From positions 2,101,501 through 2,165,500 of the forward strand of contig NZ_CP083952.1 in NCBI RefSeq assembly GCF_006442545.2: DNA of 64,000 bases. The letters run 5' to 3'. Under the pieces are notes generated by a model. It ran no database searches. It saw only the letters and a list, made by a program, of their open reading frames with translations, and was not told where the DNA came from. A program made the translations under genes and the position numbers. Numbering within the stretch: position 1 is the first letter of the stretch; each line of letters starts with the position of its first letter. This document shows positions 45,200 to 53,586 of the stretch, piece after piece. The DNA is from Mesorhizobium sp. B2-1-8 (GTDB taxonomy: Bacteria; Pseudomonadota; Alphaproteobacteria; Rhizobiales; Rhizobiaceae).

Positions 45200-46747
45200 T
45201 CAGGTGGCGTCGGCCGACCCTTTGGGTGTCCAGTTCCACGGCAGGAGTTCGTCGAGGCGGTTGACTGGGTGTCCATCGACCATGCGGGTGAGCACATCGC
45301 GCAGCCAGGCGCAGGGCTCGACGTCATTGAGCTTGCAGGTTTCGATCAGCGAACACAGCACCGCCCACCGATGACCACCGCCGTCGCTGCCCGCGAAGAG
45401 GTGGTTCTTGCGGCCGAGACTGACCGGACGGATCGCGCGCTCGACCGGGTTGGTGTCGAGCTCGATGCGACCGTCGTGCAGGAAGCGGGTCAGGCCGTCC
45501 CAGCGCGAGAGCGCGTAGCGGACCGCTACGGCGAGTGTGCTTCGTCCCGACAACAGTGGAAGCTGCGCTTCGAGCCAGACCCGCATGGCGTCGACAATTG
45601 GTTTCGAACGGCTGCGCCGAGATGCAAACCGATGCGCCGGCGACTGACCGCGAACGTCGGCTTCGACGGCATAGAGTTCGCCGATCCGGCGCAAAGCTTC
45701 GATCGCGATCGGTGCGTTGGTGGCCTGCGCCACGTCGTAGAACTTGCGCCGGGTGTGCGCCCAACAGGCAGCAAGAACGATGTCTCCCTTGACGGTGAGC
45801 TGCTCGAAGCCGGCATAGCCATCGACATGGAGCACGCCCTTGAAGTGCTCGAGATGCGAGGCTGGACGTTCGGCCTTGCGGTCCGGCGCGAACAGATAGA
45901 CCGCAGCCGGCGGCCCCGGTCCGCCCCATGGCCGCTGCTCACGGGCGTATACCCACAGCCTGCCGGTCTTGGTGCGGCCGCGGCCCGGATCAAGCACCGG
46001 AACCGGCGTGTCGTCGGCAAACAGATGATTGGAAGCGAACACGCTTTTGGCAAGCCGCTCATGCAGGGCTTCGAGCCACCAGCAGGCGCCGCCAACCCAT
46101 CCGGCGAGTGTCGAACGCGGAAGATCGACACCACTGCGTGCGAAGATCTGCGACTGCCGATAGAGCGGGGTATGGTCGCAATATTTGGCTGTCAGCACCT
46201 GCGCCAGCAGCGCCGGCGTTGCCATGCCGCCGGCGATCAGCCGCTCCGGAGCTGGCACTTGCACGACCGTCTCGCAGGTCCGGCAGGCATATTTTGGTCG
46301 CGTTGTCCTGATCACACGAAGCTGCGCTGGCACCCAGTCCAGCATCTCGCTCACGCTCTCGCCGATGGGATGCAGCGCGCCGCCGCAGCCCGTGCAGACT
46401 GTGCTGCCGACATCGAGCAGGACGTCCTCGCGCGGCAGATGATCGGGCAGCGACTTGCGATGGGATTGCCGCTCGGCCGACAGCTTGCCTGCGAACGGAC
46501 GGCTCTCCCGGATGCGAGCAACATCGGCATCGAGCTCTTCCAGCGCGAGCGCGAGCTGGTCGGGATCAAGCTGCTCGGAACTGCGGCCGAACTGCGCTCG
46601 CTGGAGCTTTTTGATGATCGACTGAAGCCGCTCGATCTCGCCGTCGCGGCTCTCGACCGCAGCCGCCATGTCGCGCACGAGACGCTGCAAAAGCTGCGGG
46701 TCGGAAGGCAGATTCGCGAGATCGATCAACATGACCGAATCTATCAC
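45200..46747 (-). CDS. tnpC: IS66 family transposase TnpC
   Basis: DDE transposase of 515 aa, the usual IS66 length. In order it shows an N-terminal leucine-rich coiled coil, a zinc-finger segment (CTGCGGALHPIGE; YACRTCETVVQVPAPE), the catalytic core starting at LFADDTPVPVLDPGRGRT, then LHVDGYAGFEQL, and the late glutamate region NPVERAIRPVSLGRKN. An in-frame ATG 15 bp after the first Met is an equally good start. No frameshift or internal stop. Confidence 0.94.
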   Translation of the reverse strand: MIDSVMLIDLANLPSDPQLLQRLVRDMAAAVESRDGEIERLQSIIKKLQRAQFGRSSEQLDPDQLALALEELDADVARIRESRPFAGKLSAERQSHRKSLPDHLPREDVLLDVGSTVCTGCGGALHPIGESVSEMLDWVPAQLRVIRTTRPKYACRTCETVVQVPAPERLIAGGMATPALLAQVLTAKYCDHTPLYRQSQIFARSGVDLPRSTLAGWVGGACWWLEALHERLAKSVFASNHLFADDTPVPVLDPGRGRTKTGRLWVYAREQRPWGGPGPPAAVYLFAPDRKAERPASHLEHFKGVLHVDGYAGFEQLTVKGDIVLAACWAHTRRKFYDVAQATNAPIAIEALRRIGELYAVEADVRGQSPAHRFASRRSRSKPIVDAMRVWLEAQLPLLSGRSTLAVAVRYALSRWDGLTRFLHDGRIELDTNPVERAIRPVSLGRKNHLFAGSDGGGHRWAVLCSLIETCKLNDVEPCAWLRDVLTRMVDGHPVNRLDELLPWNWTPKGSADAT

Positions 46748-46804
46748 AAACAGCCCAGGAACCCAAGGATTCCGGGCCTTTTTGGGACTATCGGCGAGCC
46801 GATT

Positions 46805-47155
46805 TCAGCCGGCCAGGGCTGGCCTCCAGACACGCTCGGGAGCGCGCCAGTCGATGCCTTCGATCAGCATTGCAAGCTGCGCCGGCGTCAGCGTGATCGA
46901 ACCATCATAGCTCGCCATCACCGGCCACGCGAAGCTGCCCTGATCAAGCCGCTTGGTGAACAGGCACAGGCCGTTTCCGTCCCAGAACAGGATCTTCAGC
47001 ATCGACGCCTTCTTACCCCGGAAGGCAAAAAGATGGCCCGAGAACGGGTCCTGCTTCAGCGCTTGCTGCACCAGCATGGCGAGCCCGTCGAGACCCTTCC
47101 TCATATCGGTGTAGCCCAGCGCCAGATGCACTTTCACGCCCGCGGGAACGATCAT
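46805..47155 (-). CDS. tnpB: IS66 accessory protein TnpB
   Basis: Protein of 116 aa, typical IS66 Orf2 (TnpB of IS66, unrelated to the RNA-guided TnpB). The family motif DMRKGLDGLAMLVQQAL is near residue 20, and FRGKKASMLKILFWDGNGLC follows. Essential with TnpA for IS66 transposition in known elements. It overlaps the end of tnpA by one base, so translation is coupled. Confidence 0.94.
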   Translation of the reverse strand: MIVPAGVKVHLALGYTDMRKGLDGLAMLVQQALKQDPFSGHLFAFRGKKASMLKILFWDGNGLCLFTKRLDQGSFAWPVMASYDGSITLTPAQLAMLIEGIDWRAPERVWRPALAG

Positions 47156-48051
47156 TATGTTCCTGTTCCTTCGCTTTCAAGATGCTCGCGAACTGCATCC
47201 GGATCGCTTCCGGTAGCGGCGAAGACGCGGCGGCCGTCAGGCAGATCAATCGCCGTCATTCCATCAGGCGGCTGTACCAGGCTCTGCAGAAGGCGCACCG
47301 CCGCGGTGTCATCGCCCATCGCCACAGCCGCCAGCTTCGCGCGCTTCTTCTGCGCTACGCCGAACTGCGCGCGCCAACGGAACAACAGCCCCGTGACGAT
47401 TCCGTGCTTTCGCGCGACCTGCGAGACGCTGACACCTGGCCGATCGCTCTCCAGCGCAATGGCGTGCTTTTCCTCATCGCTGAAGAAGCGTCGGGCAGGT
47501 TGCCGGGGCGTGCCCGGATCATCGTTCGACGCGGCCGTCAAGCTCGATTCCGGCGGCGTTCCGTTAGCACTAGTGCTAACGGCCGGGCGGGCGGAGGGAT
47601 GAAGATGCGCCCGCCAGTCGATTTCGACCTCACCCTCATCCAGTCGGTCACGCCATATGCGCAAGCTCGTCGGCGAAAGATGCAGCGCCGCGGCATATTC
47701 GCGAACACCCATGCCGCTCCAGTTCATCGCCTCGACATGCATCGCCCAGTACGCCTGGACAGCACGGTTGCGCACATCCGTGGTCACCGAAAAGCGCAGC
47801 CGAGCGCGCTTTTTCTGCCGCTTCGCTCGCTCTTCCAGGCGCTTCTGACGGCGCAATTCTGCCTGATATTCCGCATGCTTACGAGCCGCCTCGTTGCCCG
47901 CGAAGTACTTCAGCCAACGATCGAGCGTGTCCTTCGTCAGGCGATGCACGCGGCAATACTCGGTCCGCGTCATACCGCTGCGCTGCCACGCCTCGACGTG
48001 AACCACCCACCAGGATTGCCGCGCCTTGTTCTCGAAATGTCTCAAATTCAC
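47155..48051 (-). CDS. tnpA: IS66 accessory protein TnpA, long form with three HTH-like repeats
   Basis: Protein of 298 aa, about twice the usual TnpA length. The conserved Tnp HTH unit lies at ~185-245 (FFSDEEKHAIALESDRPGVS and GIVTGLLFRWRAQFG). Two related N-terminal units precede it (WWVVHVEAWQRSGMTRTEYC ... LDRWLKYF and YWAMHVEAMNWSGMGVREYA ... LRIWRDRL). Together they would give three HTH-like DNA-binding repeats. It is the first gene of the element and starts 82 bp inside the right inverted repeat. Confidence 0.9.
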   Translation of the reverse strand: MNLRHFENKARQSWWVVHVEAWQRSGMTRTEYCRVHRLTKDTLDRWLKYFAGNEAARKHAEYQAELRRQKRLEERAKRQKKRARLRFSVTTDVRNRAVQAYWAMHVEAMNWSGMGVREYAAALHLSPTSLRIWRDRLDEGEVEIDWRAHLHPSARPAVSTSANGTPPESSLTAASNDDPGTPRQPARRFFSDEEKHAIALESDRPGVSVSQVARKHGIVTGLLFRWRAQFGVAQKKRAKLAAVAMGDDTAAVRLLQSLVQPPDGMTAIDLPDGRRVFAATGSDPDAVREHLESEGTGT

Positions 48052-48133
48052 CGGAGATCCTCCATGCTACGAAGGAGCCCGACATATGGCGCGAATGCAC
48101 TACTCAATCTGGGTGCAGGGACCGGACGCTTAC

Positions 48134-48608
48134 CGACCGAAGACCGATGGCAAGATAAAAGGGCGCACATTGTGCGGCCGTCGGTCGATTGTTTTTGCTA
48201 GTATTTTTAGCGTCCTCGGCACATTGTGAGCCTTTGTCGCAAAGTGCGCTTCAATGTTAAGCAATTGTGTTGGCTCAACAATTTACAATGTGCTTCTCAA
48301 TCGGCGATTGCGATTGTCCACGGATATTTGGAAGTGGTTCCGCACCGCCGTGAGACTAGCCCTAGATGGCTGCCGTGTTGTCATGAGGGCAGCCTACGCC
48401 CTTGTCGACAAGGCATCTTTGAACGGCAGTCTGCGACGTCGAGTGCCCAAAGTGCGAACGTTGGACCGGTTACTATGAATGGACACGCCGGCGCCACGCT
48501 GTCTTAAAAGCTACCCAAACCGCTGATAGGCGGATGACGAGCGATGTGCATCACCAGCCGCTGCTGGCAGTGCGATATCGACCGCGATCGAACTGAGAAC
48601 TTTTCGCC
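48134..48608. other. Intergenic to the right of IS66, no gene recognised
   Basis: 475 bp of mixed composition, A+T-richer than the IS. Small frames without motif. It is the counterpart of the gap interrupted by the IS66 insertion. Confidence 0.45.
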
Positions 48609-49022
48609 GTGCAACTGACACGCCTTGAGCTTTACAATCGAGTCTGTGAGACGCCTCTCAGCAAAATCGCTCCAGAGTTCGGAATTTCCGGCACGGTGCT
48701 GGCATCGATATGTAAGCGGCATCAGGTTCGCTATCCTGGGTCGGGATATTGGACGCGTAAATTGCTCGGGCTCCCGGTAGACTTGCCGCCACTGCCGGAG
48801 GCACCGGACGAACTGATCGAGCTAACGTCGTCGACCCCAAAGCCTCGACGAAAGAGAACCGTCAAGGAAGGCTCTGTTCGCCAGCCAAGGCCTGCCATGA
48901 AACCGCAACGTCCGGCGCGCCATCCACTGCTCTTCGGCGTTGAAGAGCACATGCGAAAAACACGCGACGTAAAAGAGGGCGAGTTCCTCAGGCGCGCGGG
49001 ATGGGCGTGTGGGGTGAGGTAG
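48609..49022 (+). CDS. Truncated member of the HTH-like island family
   Basis: Product of 137 aa whose first ~70 residues (LYNRVCETPLSKIAPEFGIS, then ASICKRHQVRYPGSGYW) align with the N terminus of the protein at 43300-44463: both have the short helix, HTH-like segment, 'P--GYW' and a Leu/Pro tail before basic linker residues. The rest (KPRRKRTVKEGSVRQP) is basic and low-complexity, and the frame stops where the family normally continues for another ~250 residues. This is likely a 3'-truncated gene, perhaps cut by a past insertion (see the integrase-like remnant at 49109). The HTH-like part could still bind DNA. Confidence 0.55.
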   Translation: MQLTRLELYNRVCETPLSKIAPEFGISGTVLASICKRHQVRYPGSGYWTRKLLGLPVDLPPLPEAPDELIELTSSTPKPRRKRTVKEGSVRQPRPAMKPQRPARHPLLFGVEEHMRKTRDVKEGEFLRRAGWACGVR

Positions 49023-49108
49023 AGATCACGAGTCGGGCGTCGCGCTCGCATTGAGGGTGGTTCGGCAGCGGCAGAGCATCACGGGCTTCTTCAACAAGGA
49101 GCCTGACC

Positions 49109-49162
49109 ATGACCCACCCCGCTCTCGATGCACCGATCAGCCCACTGCGCCAGCCTATGTGA
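49109..49162 (+). pseudogene. Possible start of a tyrosine integrase, remnant
   Basis: After AAGGAGCC, an ATG opens MTHPALDAPISPLRQPM then stops. 'ISPLRQ-M' resembles the first residues of rhizobial tyrosine recombinases of IS91-associated type, in which a longer protein follows. Only 17 codons remain, so the call is weak. Confidence 0.25.
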
Positions 49163-49267
49163 CCGAGCAAAAATATTGGTGGGATAAGCCTAGATGGCCT
49201 TAGGCTTCTATTTACAAATTTCCGTGTCGCTCTAAAGAATGCGCGTCTATTTTCTCTAGGGGGGAAT

Positions 49268-49819
49268 ATGCCGCTAGTTACCCGAAAGTGTTTTGTCTCC
49301 TATCATCACGATAACCAAGACGAGGTCAGCGCGTTCGTTCGTACATTCCACCACGAGCAGGGCGCATTTACGGGTAGAGGGCTGGGATTGGTCGAGGGGA
49401 TGGCGGCCGATATCGTAGATAGCAACGACACCGACTATGTAATGCGGCGAATTCGTGAGGTGTATCTACGGGGATCGTCGGTCACGCTTGTGATGCTGGG
49501 GAATTGCACTTGGTCGCGCAGATATGTGGATTGGGAAATCCAAGCCTCCCTTCGCCAAGATAGAAATATTGTGCCGAACGGACTGCTGGCTATAAAACTG
49601 CCAAGCTTTCGCGAGGGCACTTCGTTTCCTGATCGTCTCGAAGCTAACCTCCTCGGAAGGGATGAGTGTTTTGCTCGGTGGATTAGCTACCCCACGAACA
49701 CCGACCAGCTCGTTGCCCACATTGAGGCCGCCTATCAGCGCCGCTCCACTCACGCCCAGTATATAGTGAACTCTCGCGACCGGTACTCCTACAACCGCAA
49801 CTGCACGCGGTGGATATGA
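49268..49819 (+). CDS. TIR-like (MTH538/DUF1863, ThsB-type) protein
   Basis: Predicted 183-aa TIR-like protein, first in a three-gene operon. RKCFVSYHHDNQDEVSAFVR is the opening strand and loop of the MTH538/DUF1863 group; SVTLVMLGNCTWSRRYVDWE carries the conserved W...WE, with E90 the candidate NADase Glu. GGGGG precedes the ATG by 5 bp. ThsB, a member of this group, makes a cyclic-ADP-ribose-type signal in Thoeris on phage infection; whether this one does is inference. Its stop is in an ATGA overlap with the membrane gene. The gene is visibly A+T-rich for the window, supporting foreign origin. Confidence 0.78.
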   Translation: MPLVTRKCFVSYHHDNQDEVSAFVRTFHHEQGAFTGRGLGLVEGMAADIVDSNDTDYVMRRIREVYLRGSSVTLVMLGNCTWSRRYVDWEIQASLRQDRNIVPNGLLAIKLPSFREGTSFPDRLEANLLGRDECFARWISYPTNTDQLVAHIEAAYQRRSTHAQYIVNSRDRYSYNRNCTRWI

Positions 49820-50505
49820 ACGTTCAAGTTCCTACTCCGCCCGCGGCACAGCCCACGAGCCCACTACTAACGCTGCTCTGGGATCAGGCTAATTGGTCAC
49901 TGACGCTCACCGCTAGCGCCTATTTGCTCATCATTGTCGCGCTATTCGGGATTCTGTTGGCTGCGTGGCGCCTGTACACGGGTGGGCTGAGTTTTAAGAA
50001 TTTTGAGATCGACCAGGCTGAAATCGGAGTTGGCACAGGCCGGTTTCGCTTCAAGCCTAACATTACTGATAAGCAAGTCGCATACGCCGTGTGGGTCGAA
50101 CTCAGCACGAGAAAGATCGGGCTTCCAATCGATTTCGACAATGACATTGTCTCGGAGATATACGACTCCTGGTTCAATTTCTTCACGGTTACCCGCGAAC
50201 TCATCAAGAGCATTCCTGCGAATCAGGTGAAGCGCTCAAGCACGCAAGCAATCATAAAACTCTCAATTGAAGTCCTGAACGGGGGGCTCCGACCCCATTT
50301 GACCCAGTGGCAGGCGAGATTTCGCCATTGGTACGATCGCGAACTGAAAAAGTACGACGAGGGAAAAGGGCCAGAGGTGCTTGATCCTCAGGCGATACAG
50401 GAGAAATTCCCAAAATTTGCTGACCTTAAGAAGGACATGGAGCGCGTCAACCAGTCTCTCATTCGCTATCGCTCGAAGATGCATGAACTTGTGTTGAAGG
50501 ATTGA
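49816..50505 (+). CDS. Single-pass membrane protein between two TIR genes
   Basis: Protein of 229 aa not recognised as a known family. Start chosen at the ATG of the ATGA overlap (a GTG lies 6 bp earlier). It has one strong transmembrane helix (about residues 27-51, LTASAYLLIIVALFGILLAA) with ~26 residues before it. A cytosolic domain of ~175 aa follows: a strand-rich part (FEIDQAEIGVGTGRFRFKP; AYAVWVELSTRKIGLPID), then helices ending in a charged coiled coil (KKDMERVNQSLIRYRSKMHE). No macro, SIR2 or nuclease motif is seen. Location suggests either a membrane effector responding to a TIR-made nucleotide or a membrane sensor that switches on the TIRs. Confidence 0.65.
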   Translation: MNVQVPTPPAAQPTSPLLTLLWDQANWSLTLTASAYLLIIVALFGILLAAWRLYTGGLSFKNFEIDQAEIGVGTGRFRFKPNITDKQVAYAVWVELSTRKIGLPIDFDNDIVSEIYDSWFNFFTVTRELIKSIPANQVKRSSTQAIIKLSIEVLNGGLRPHLTQWQARFRHWYDRELKKYDEGKGPEVLDPQAIQEKFPKFADLKKDMERVNQSLIRYRSKMHELVLKD

Positions 50506-50508
50506 ACT

Positions 50509-51099
50509 ATGGCGCTCTACACCGAAGATTTCTTCCGTACATTGGGGCGGCCAAAGGCGATTTCGAAGACCGCTTCAGTTGAATTGGCCGAAGAAATCGC
50601 AGCGACGAACAATGTCAATTCCTTTGACGTTTTCCTATCTCACTCCATCAAAGACAAGCAGGTTATCTTGGGGGTCAAACGTTTTTTGGAGCGGCAAGAC
50701 TTGGTCGTTTATGTGGACTGGATTGTAGACAACGATTTGGAGAGGACGAAGGTTAATTCAGATACCGCTGAAAAGCTGCGGGTACGAATGAGGCAGTCAA
50801 AGTCGCTTCTTTATGCACATTCGAATAATTCACCTGGCTCAAAATGGATGCCGTGGGAGTTGGGCTTCTTTGATGGATCGAATGGGCACATCGCTATTTT
50901 GCCGATCGGAAAATCGGCAGATGAATCCTTTACGGGTCAAGAGTTTGTTGGCCTATATCCTTCGTTAGAAAATCTTTCCGCAGCGAGTTTGTTTTTGTAT
51001 CGCGGATCCGCCCCGGAGAGATATCTAGCTCATCCTCCAAATCCCACGGTAACGAGCGTCAGAGAATTCAAAAGCTGGCTTAAAGCATCGATCGGCTAA
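50509..51099 (+). CDS. TIR domain protein, C-terminal type
   Basis: Predicted 196-aa TIR protein. The first ~37 residues are an extension (EDFFRTLGRPKAIS ...). The TIR core begins at SFDVFLSHSIKDKQVILGVK (box 1-like) and continues through LVVYVDWIVDNDLER (BB-loop side). SKWMPWELGFFDGSNGHIAI follows; E117 of 'WELG' is at the NADase Glu position of bacterial TIR enzymes. It starts 3 bp after the membrane gene stop. It is more distant in sequence from the 49268 TIR-like protein than paralogues would be, so the two TIRs probably have different jobs, for instance sensing/signalling and NAD depletion. Confidence 0.8.
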   Translation: MALYTEDFFRTLGRPKAISKTASVELAEEIAATNNVNSFDVFLSHSIKDKQVILGVKRFLERQDLVVYVDWIVDNDLERTKVNSDTAEKLRVRMRQSKSLLYAHSNNSPGSKWMPWELGFFDGSNGHIAILPIGKSADESFTGQEFVGLYPSLENLSAASLFLYRGSAPERYLAHPPNPTVTSVREFKSWLKASIG

Positions 51100-51136
51100 C
51101 CGCCCGACGTTGGCTACCAAAACTAAGGAGAGAAAA

Positions 51137-51277
51137 ATGGTCAAGAAGCCTGAGAAGAAGACGATATTCCGTGACTCTGAATCGGGAAGAATTACGACCG
51201 AAGAGTATGCAAAGAAGCATCCGAGGACGACAGAGAAGGAAAGGGTGACGGTGGTGCCACCCAAGAAAAAGAAATAG
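51137..51277 (+). CDS. 46-residue basic protein after the TIR operon
   Basis: Strong AAGGAGAG ribosome site, then ATG. The product is MVKKPEKKTIFRDSESGRIT and a tail TEEYAKKHPRTTEKERVTVV ending PPKKKK. The 'RDS-SG--T-EYAKKHP-TT-KE' pattern recurs in many tiny bacterial proteins (sometimes mislabelled as transporters), which supports coding. Its role is unknown; it is highly charged and may be nucleic-acid or protein binding. It lies 37 bp after the TIR gene and could be the fourth gene of that operon. Confidence 0.6.
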   Translation: MVKKPEKKTIFRDSESGRITTEEYAKKHPRTTEKERVTVVPPKKKK

Positions 51278-51641
51278 AATTTGTATTCTCTATCGGCGGC
51301 CTACCGCACGCCGACCCGAATTCACGTTCTGCCGCTTGGTCGCCGGCAACGCCCGCTTTTAGGCGATCGCAAAGTAGACCTGGATGGCCGGTACCAGGCT
51401 CGAAGCAGCCGCTCGCTCGCTCCGGCGCCGCCTCAATGGCTCGCGCGGCCTCCGCCAAGATAGTCGCCGGTGAACTATCCGCAAGGCTTTGATCTGGTTT
51501 CCTAATCGGTGAGGAATGCGGGAATAGCGTTGCAACATTTGCGGTGTCTGGTGGCCGTTTTCTTGCAATTCGATTTGACGATTCCCTTGTGCGCCGATGC
51601 GTGATTCACTCGTTTTGGCGGGCGAATCGAGGGGACGGCGA
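51278..51641. other. Intergenic, no gene recognised
   Basis: 364 bp between the small basic gene and the IS5-like transposase start. The last ~45 bp (GTGATTCACTCGTTTTGGCG at 51601-51620) probably belong to the left end of that element. The ends of the element could not be defined. Confidence 0.4.
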
Positions 51642-52992
51642 ATGTCCAGGCCACGCGAGAAGCGCGAGACGGGAGAGCAGGACCTGTTCCGCTCCAGGCT
51701 CGATCAGATCATCAACATGAAGCACGAGTTGGTGCGGCTGGCGCAGGCGATCGACTGGCCGGTGCTGGAGGAGCGTTTCGGCGCGGTCTATTCGGACGGT
51801 CCTGGCATGCCGCCCTTGCCGACGCGACTGATGGCGGGCCTTGCGATCCTGAAGCACACTTTCGACTTGTCGGACGAGGAGCTGTGCGCCCGCTGGGTGG
51901 AGAACCCCTACTTCCAGTATCTGTGCGGTGAAGAGTTCTTCCGCCACGAGCTCTCCTTCGAGCGCTCATCGATGACGCGCTGGCGCCAGCGCATGGGCGA
52001 GGAGCCGATCACGGCGCTCCTGCAAGAAAGCCTGGCGGTGGCGGTCAAGAGCGGAGCGATGAAGCCGGCCGATACGCGCCGGGTGATCGTCGACACGACC
52101 GTGCAGCCGAAGAACGTGATGTTCCCCACCGACGCCAAGCTCGTCAATCGGGCGCGCGAGCGAGCGGCTGGTGCGGCTGGCGAAGAAGGCGGGGCTCGAT
52201 TTGCGCCAGACCTACGTGCGGGTCGGCAAGCTGGCGCTGATCAAGCACCAGCGCTACGCGCACGCCAAGCAGTTCAAACGGGCCAACAAGGCGCTGCGCA
52301 AGCTCAAGACCTATCTCGGCCGCACCATTCGCGACATCTCCCGCCGGATCACCGGCCAAACGGACCTCGAGGCGAGCTTCAAGTGGCCGCTCTACCAGGC
52401 CTCGGCGGTTCTGGAGCAACGTCAGCGCCAGCGCGGCCGCAAAATCTACAGCCTGCACGCCCATGAGGTCGAGTGCATCGGCAAGGGCAAGGCGCATGCC
52501 CCTTACGAGTTCGGCGTCAAGGTCTCGATCGCCACGACGCTCGAACGCTCGAAGGGCGGCCAGTTCGCCCTGCACGCTAAGGCACTGCCCGGCAATCCCT
52601 ATGACGGCCATACGCTCGCGACCGTTATCCCCGACATGGAAAAGACCATCGGCAACGAAATCGGCCGCATCCTCGCCGACGCCGGATATCGCGGCCACAA
52701 CGCACCTGAAAGCCACAAGCTCAGGGTCTTCACCGCCGGCCAGAAGCGCCGCGTCACACCTGCCATCAAGCGTCAGATGCGCAGGCGATCGGCAGTCGAA
52801 CCCGTCATCGGCCACATCAAGGCCGAGCACCGCATGGGCCGCAACTACCTCGCCGGCGAACAGGGCGACGCCATCAACGCCATCCTCGCCGCCGCCGGCT
52901 ACAACTTCTCGCTCCTGATCAAATGGTTCAGGCTGCTTTTGTGGCTTCTCATCACAGCACTCCAAAGCCGCCCCAGATCCAGCGCAGCCTGA
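51642..52992 (+). pseudogene. IS5-like transposase broken by a 4-bp tandem duplication
   Basis: The intact protein would be about 448 aa with an N-terminal DUF772 domain (QDLFRSRLDQIINMKHELVR; LKHTFDLSDEELCARWVENP). The catalytic part begins RRVIVDTTVQPKNV; after the shift it reads GHTLATVIPDMEKTIG, ILADAGYRGHN and RSAVEPVIGHIKAEHRMGRN. The shift is explained by GAGC repeated at 52158-52161 and 52162-52165, a 4-bp tandem copy changing +1 frame. Start taken at ATG 51642 after GAGGGG. It lies between the TIR operon and the right half of the island. Terminal repeats were not resolved. Confidence 0.8.
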
Positions 52993-53152
52993 CCCACTTC
53001 ATTGTTCACGGACGACAAGATAGCTTGACGAGTTCCAACTGACTTACTCCTAACGCCTAAGCAAGTTCTTACAGAGCGATCACCGTGGGGTTCCGCCAGC
53101 CGCATTCGAGGCAGCTCCGGCGGCGCCGGATTACCAAACGCGCTGCTGAGCT

Positions 53153-53383
53153 CTATCCGCCGTTTAATCGACGGGAAAGCCTTACGCCTGGGCCGCCGCC
53201 ATTCTCGGCAATGAACTCAATGCCTGCGGCTTCCAACGCGCTGCGGATCGCTTTTCGATTAGCTAAGGTAGTTGGCGGAATGCCGTCATCGGCCTCGGCA
53301 CGTCTTACAGTCGCCACGCCCACGCTAGCAGCTTCGGCCAGATCCTTCGCGCTCCAACGAACCAATGCGCGCGCGGCTCGCAT
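53153..53383 (-). CDS. Small XRE-type helix-turn-helix regulator
   Basis: Protein of 76 aa from the ATG at 53383. MRAARALVRWSAKDLAEAAS, followed by VGVATVRRAEADDG, is an XRE/Cro helix-turn-helix of the single-domain type common beside rhizobial integrative elements. The frame continues upstream as ITGTQ, and relatives often begin MTGTQMRAARALV, so the real start may be a few codons earlier with an unusual codon. It probably represses the recombinase or neighbouring island genes (inference). Divergent from 53587-54297. Confidence 0.7.
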   Translation of the reverse strand: MRAARALVRWSAKDLAEAASVGVATVRRAEADDGIPPTTLANRKAIRSALEAAGIEFIAENGGGPGVRLSRRLNGG

Positions 53384-53586
53384 TTGAGTGCCGGTGATAT
53401 CTTTCGTATCATGTGATTGCAAAGCGATCTCGGATCTGTTAATCGGTAACGGTAGACTGGCCGCTTCAGCCGCTTGCAACGACCCAAGTCCTTGCTGATA
53501 TCGGCTGTTGCACGAATATGGCCGGGCAACGTGCGCTTGCACGCAACCCGGCTTCACCACAGCCAAGCTGTTGGGAGCTCGGATCC

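Larger units (their letters stand above)
44786..48133 (-). mobile_element. Complete IS66-family element with 8-bp target duplication
   Basis: The 3348-bp element has ends beginning GTAAGCGTCCGG. The left GTAAGCGTCCGGACGCTGCA (44786-44805) corresponds to the complement of the right end near 48113-48133, with two mismatches. CGACCGAA occurs exactly at 44778-44785 and 48134-48141, the 8-bp duplication expected for IS66. It contains tnpA, tnpB and tnpC plus one extra small frame after tnpC. All three transposition genes are open, so the copy may be active and its insertion recent. It sits in the gap between two members of the same HTH-like family. Confidence 0.93.

Noticed and set aside
45011..47602. 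863-codon open frame antisense to tnpC/tnpB
   Set aside because: It runs opposite to two clearly recognised IS66 genes, has no domain of its own, and is explained by GC-rich codon use.
49268..51099. Classical Thoeris (ThsA/ThsB)
   Set aside because: A ThsB-type protein is present, but no SIR2-SLOG ThsA or TM-macro partner is seen; the membrane protein is of another type.
51359..51568. Minus-strand frame with GHQTPQMLQRYSR resembling an integrase end
   Set aside because: The match is to one short, weak pattern and the rest is low-complexity arginine-rich sequence.
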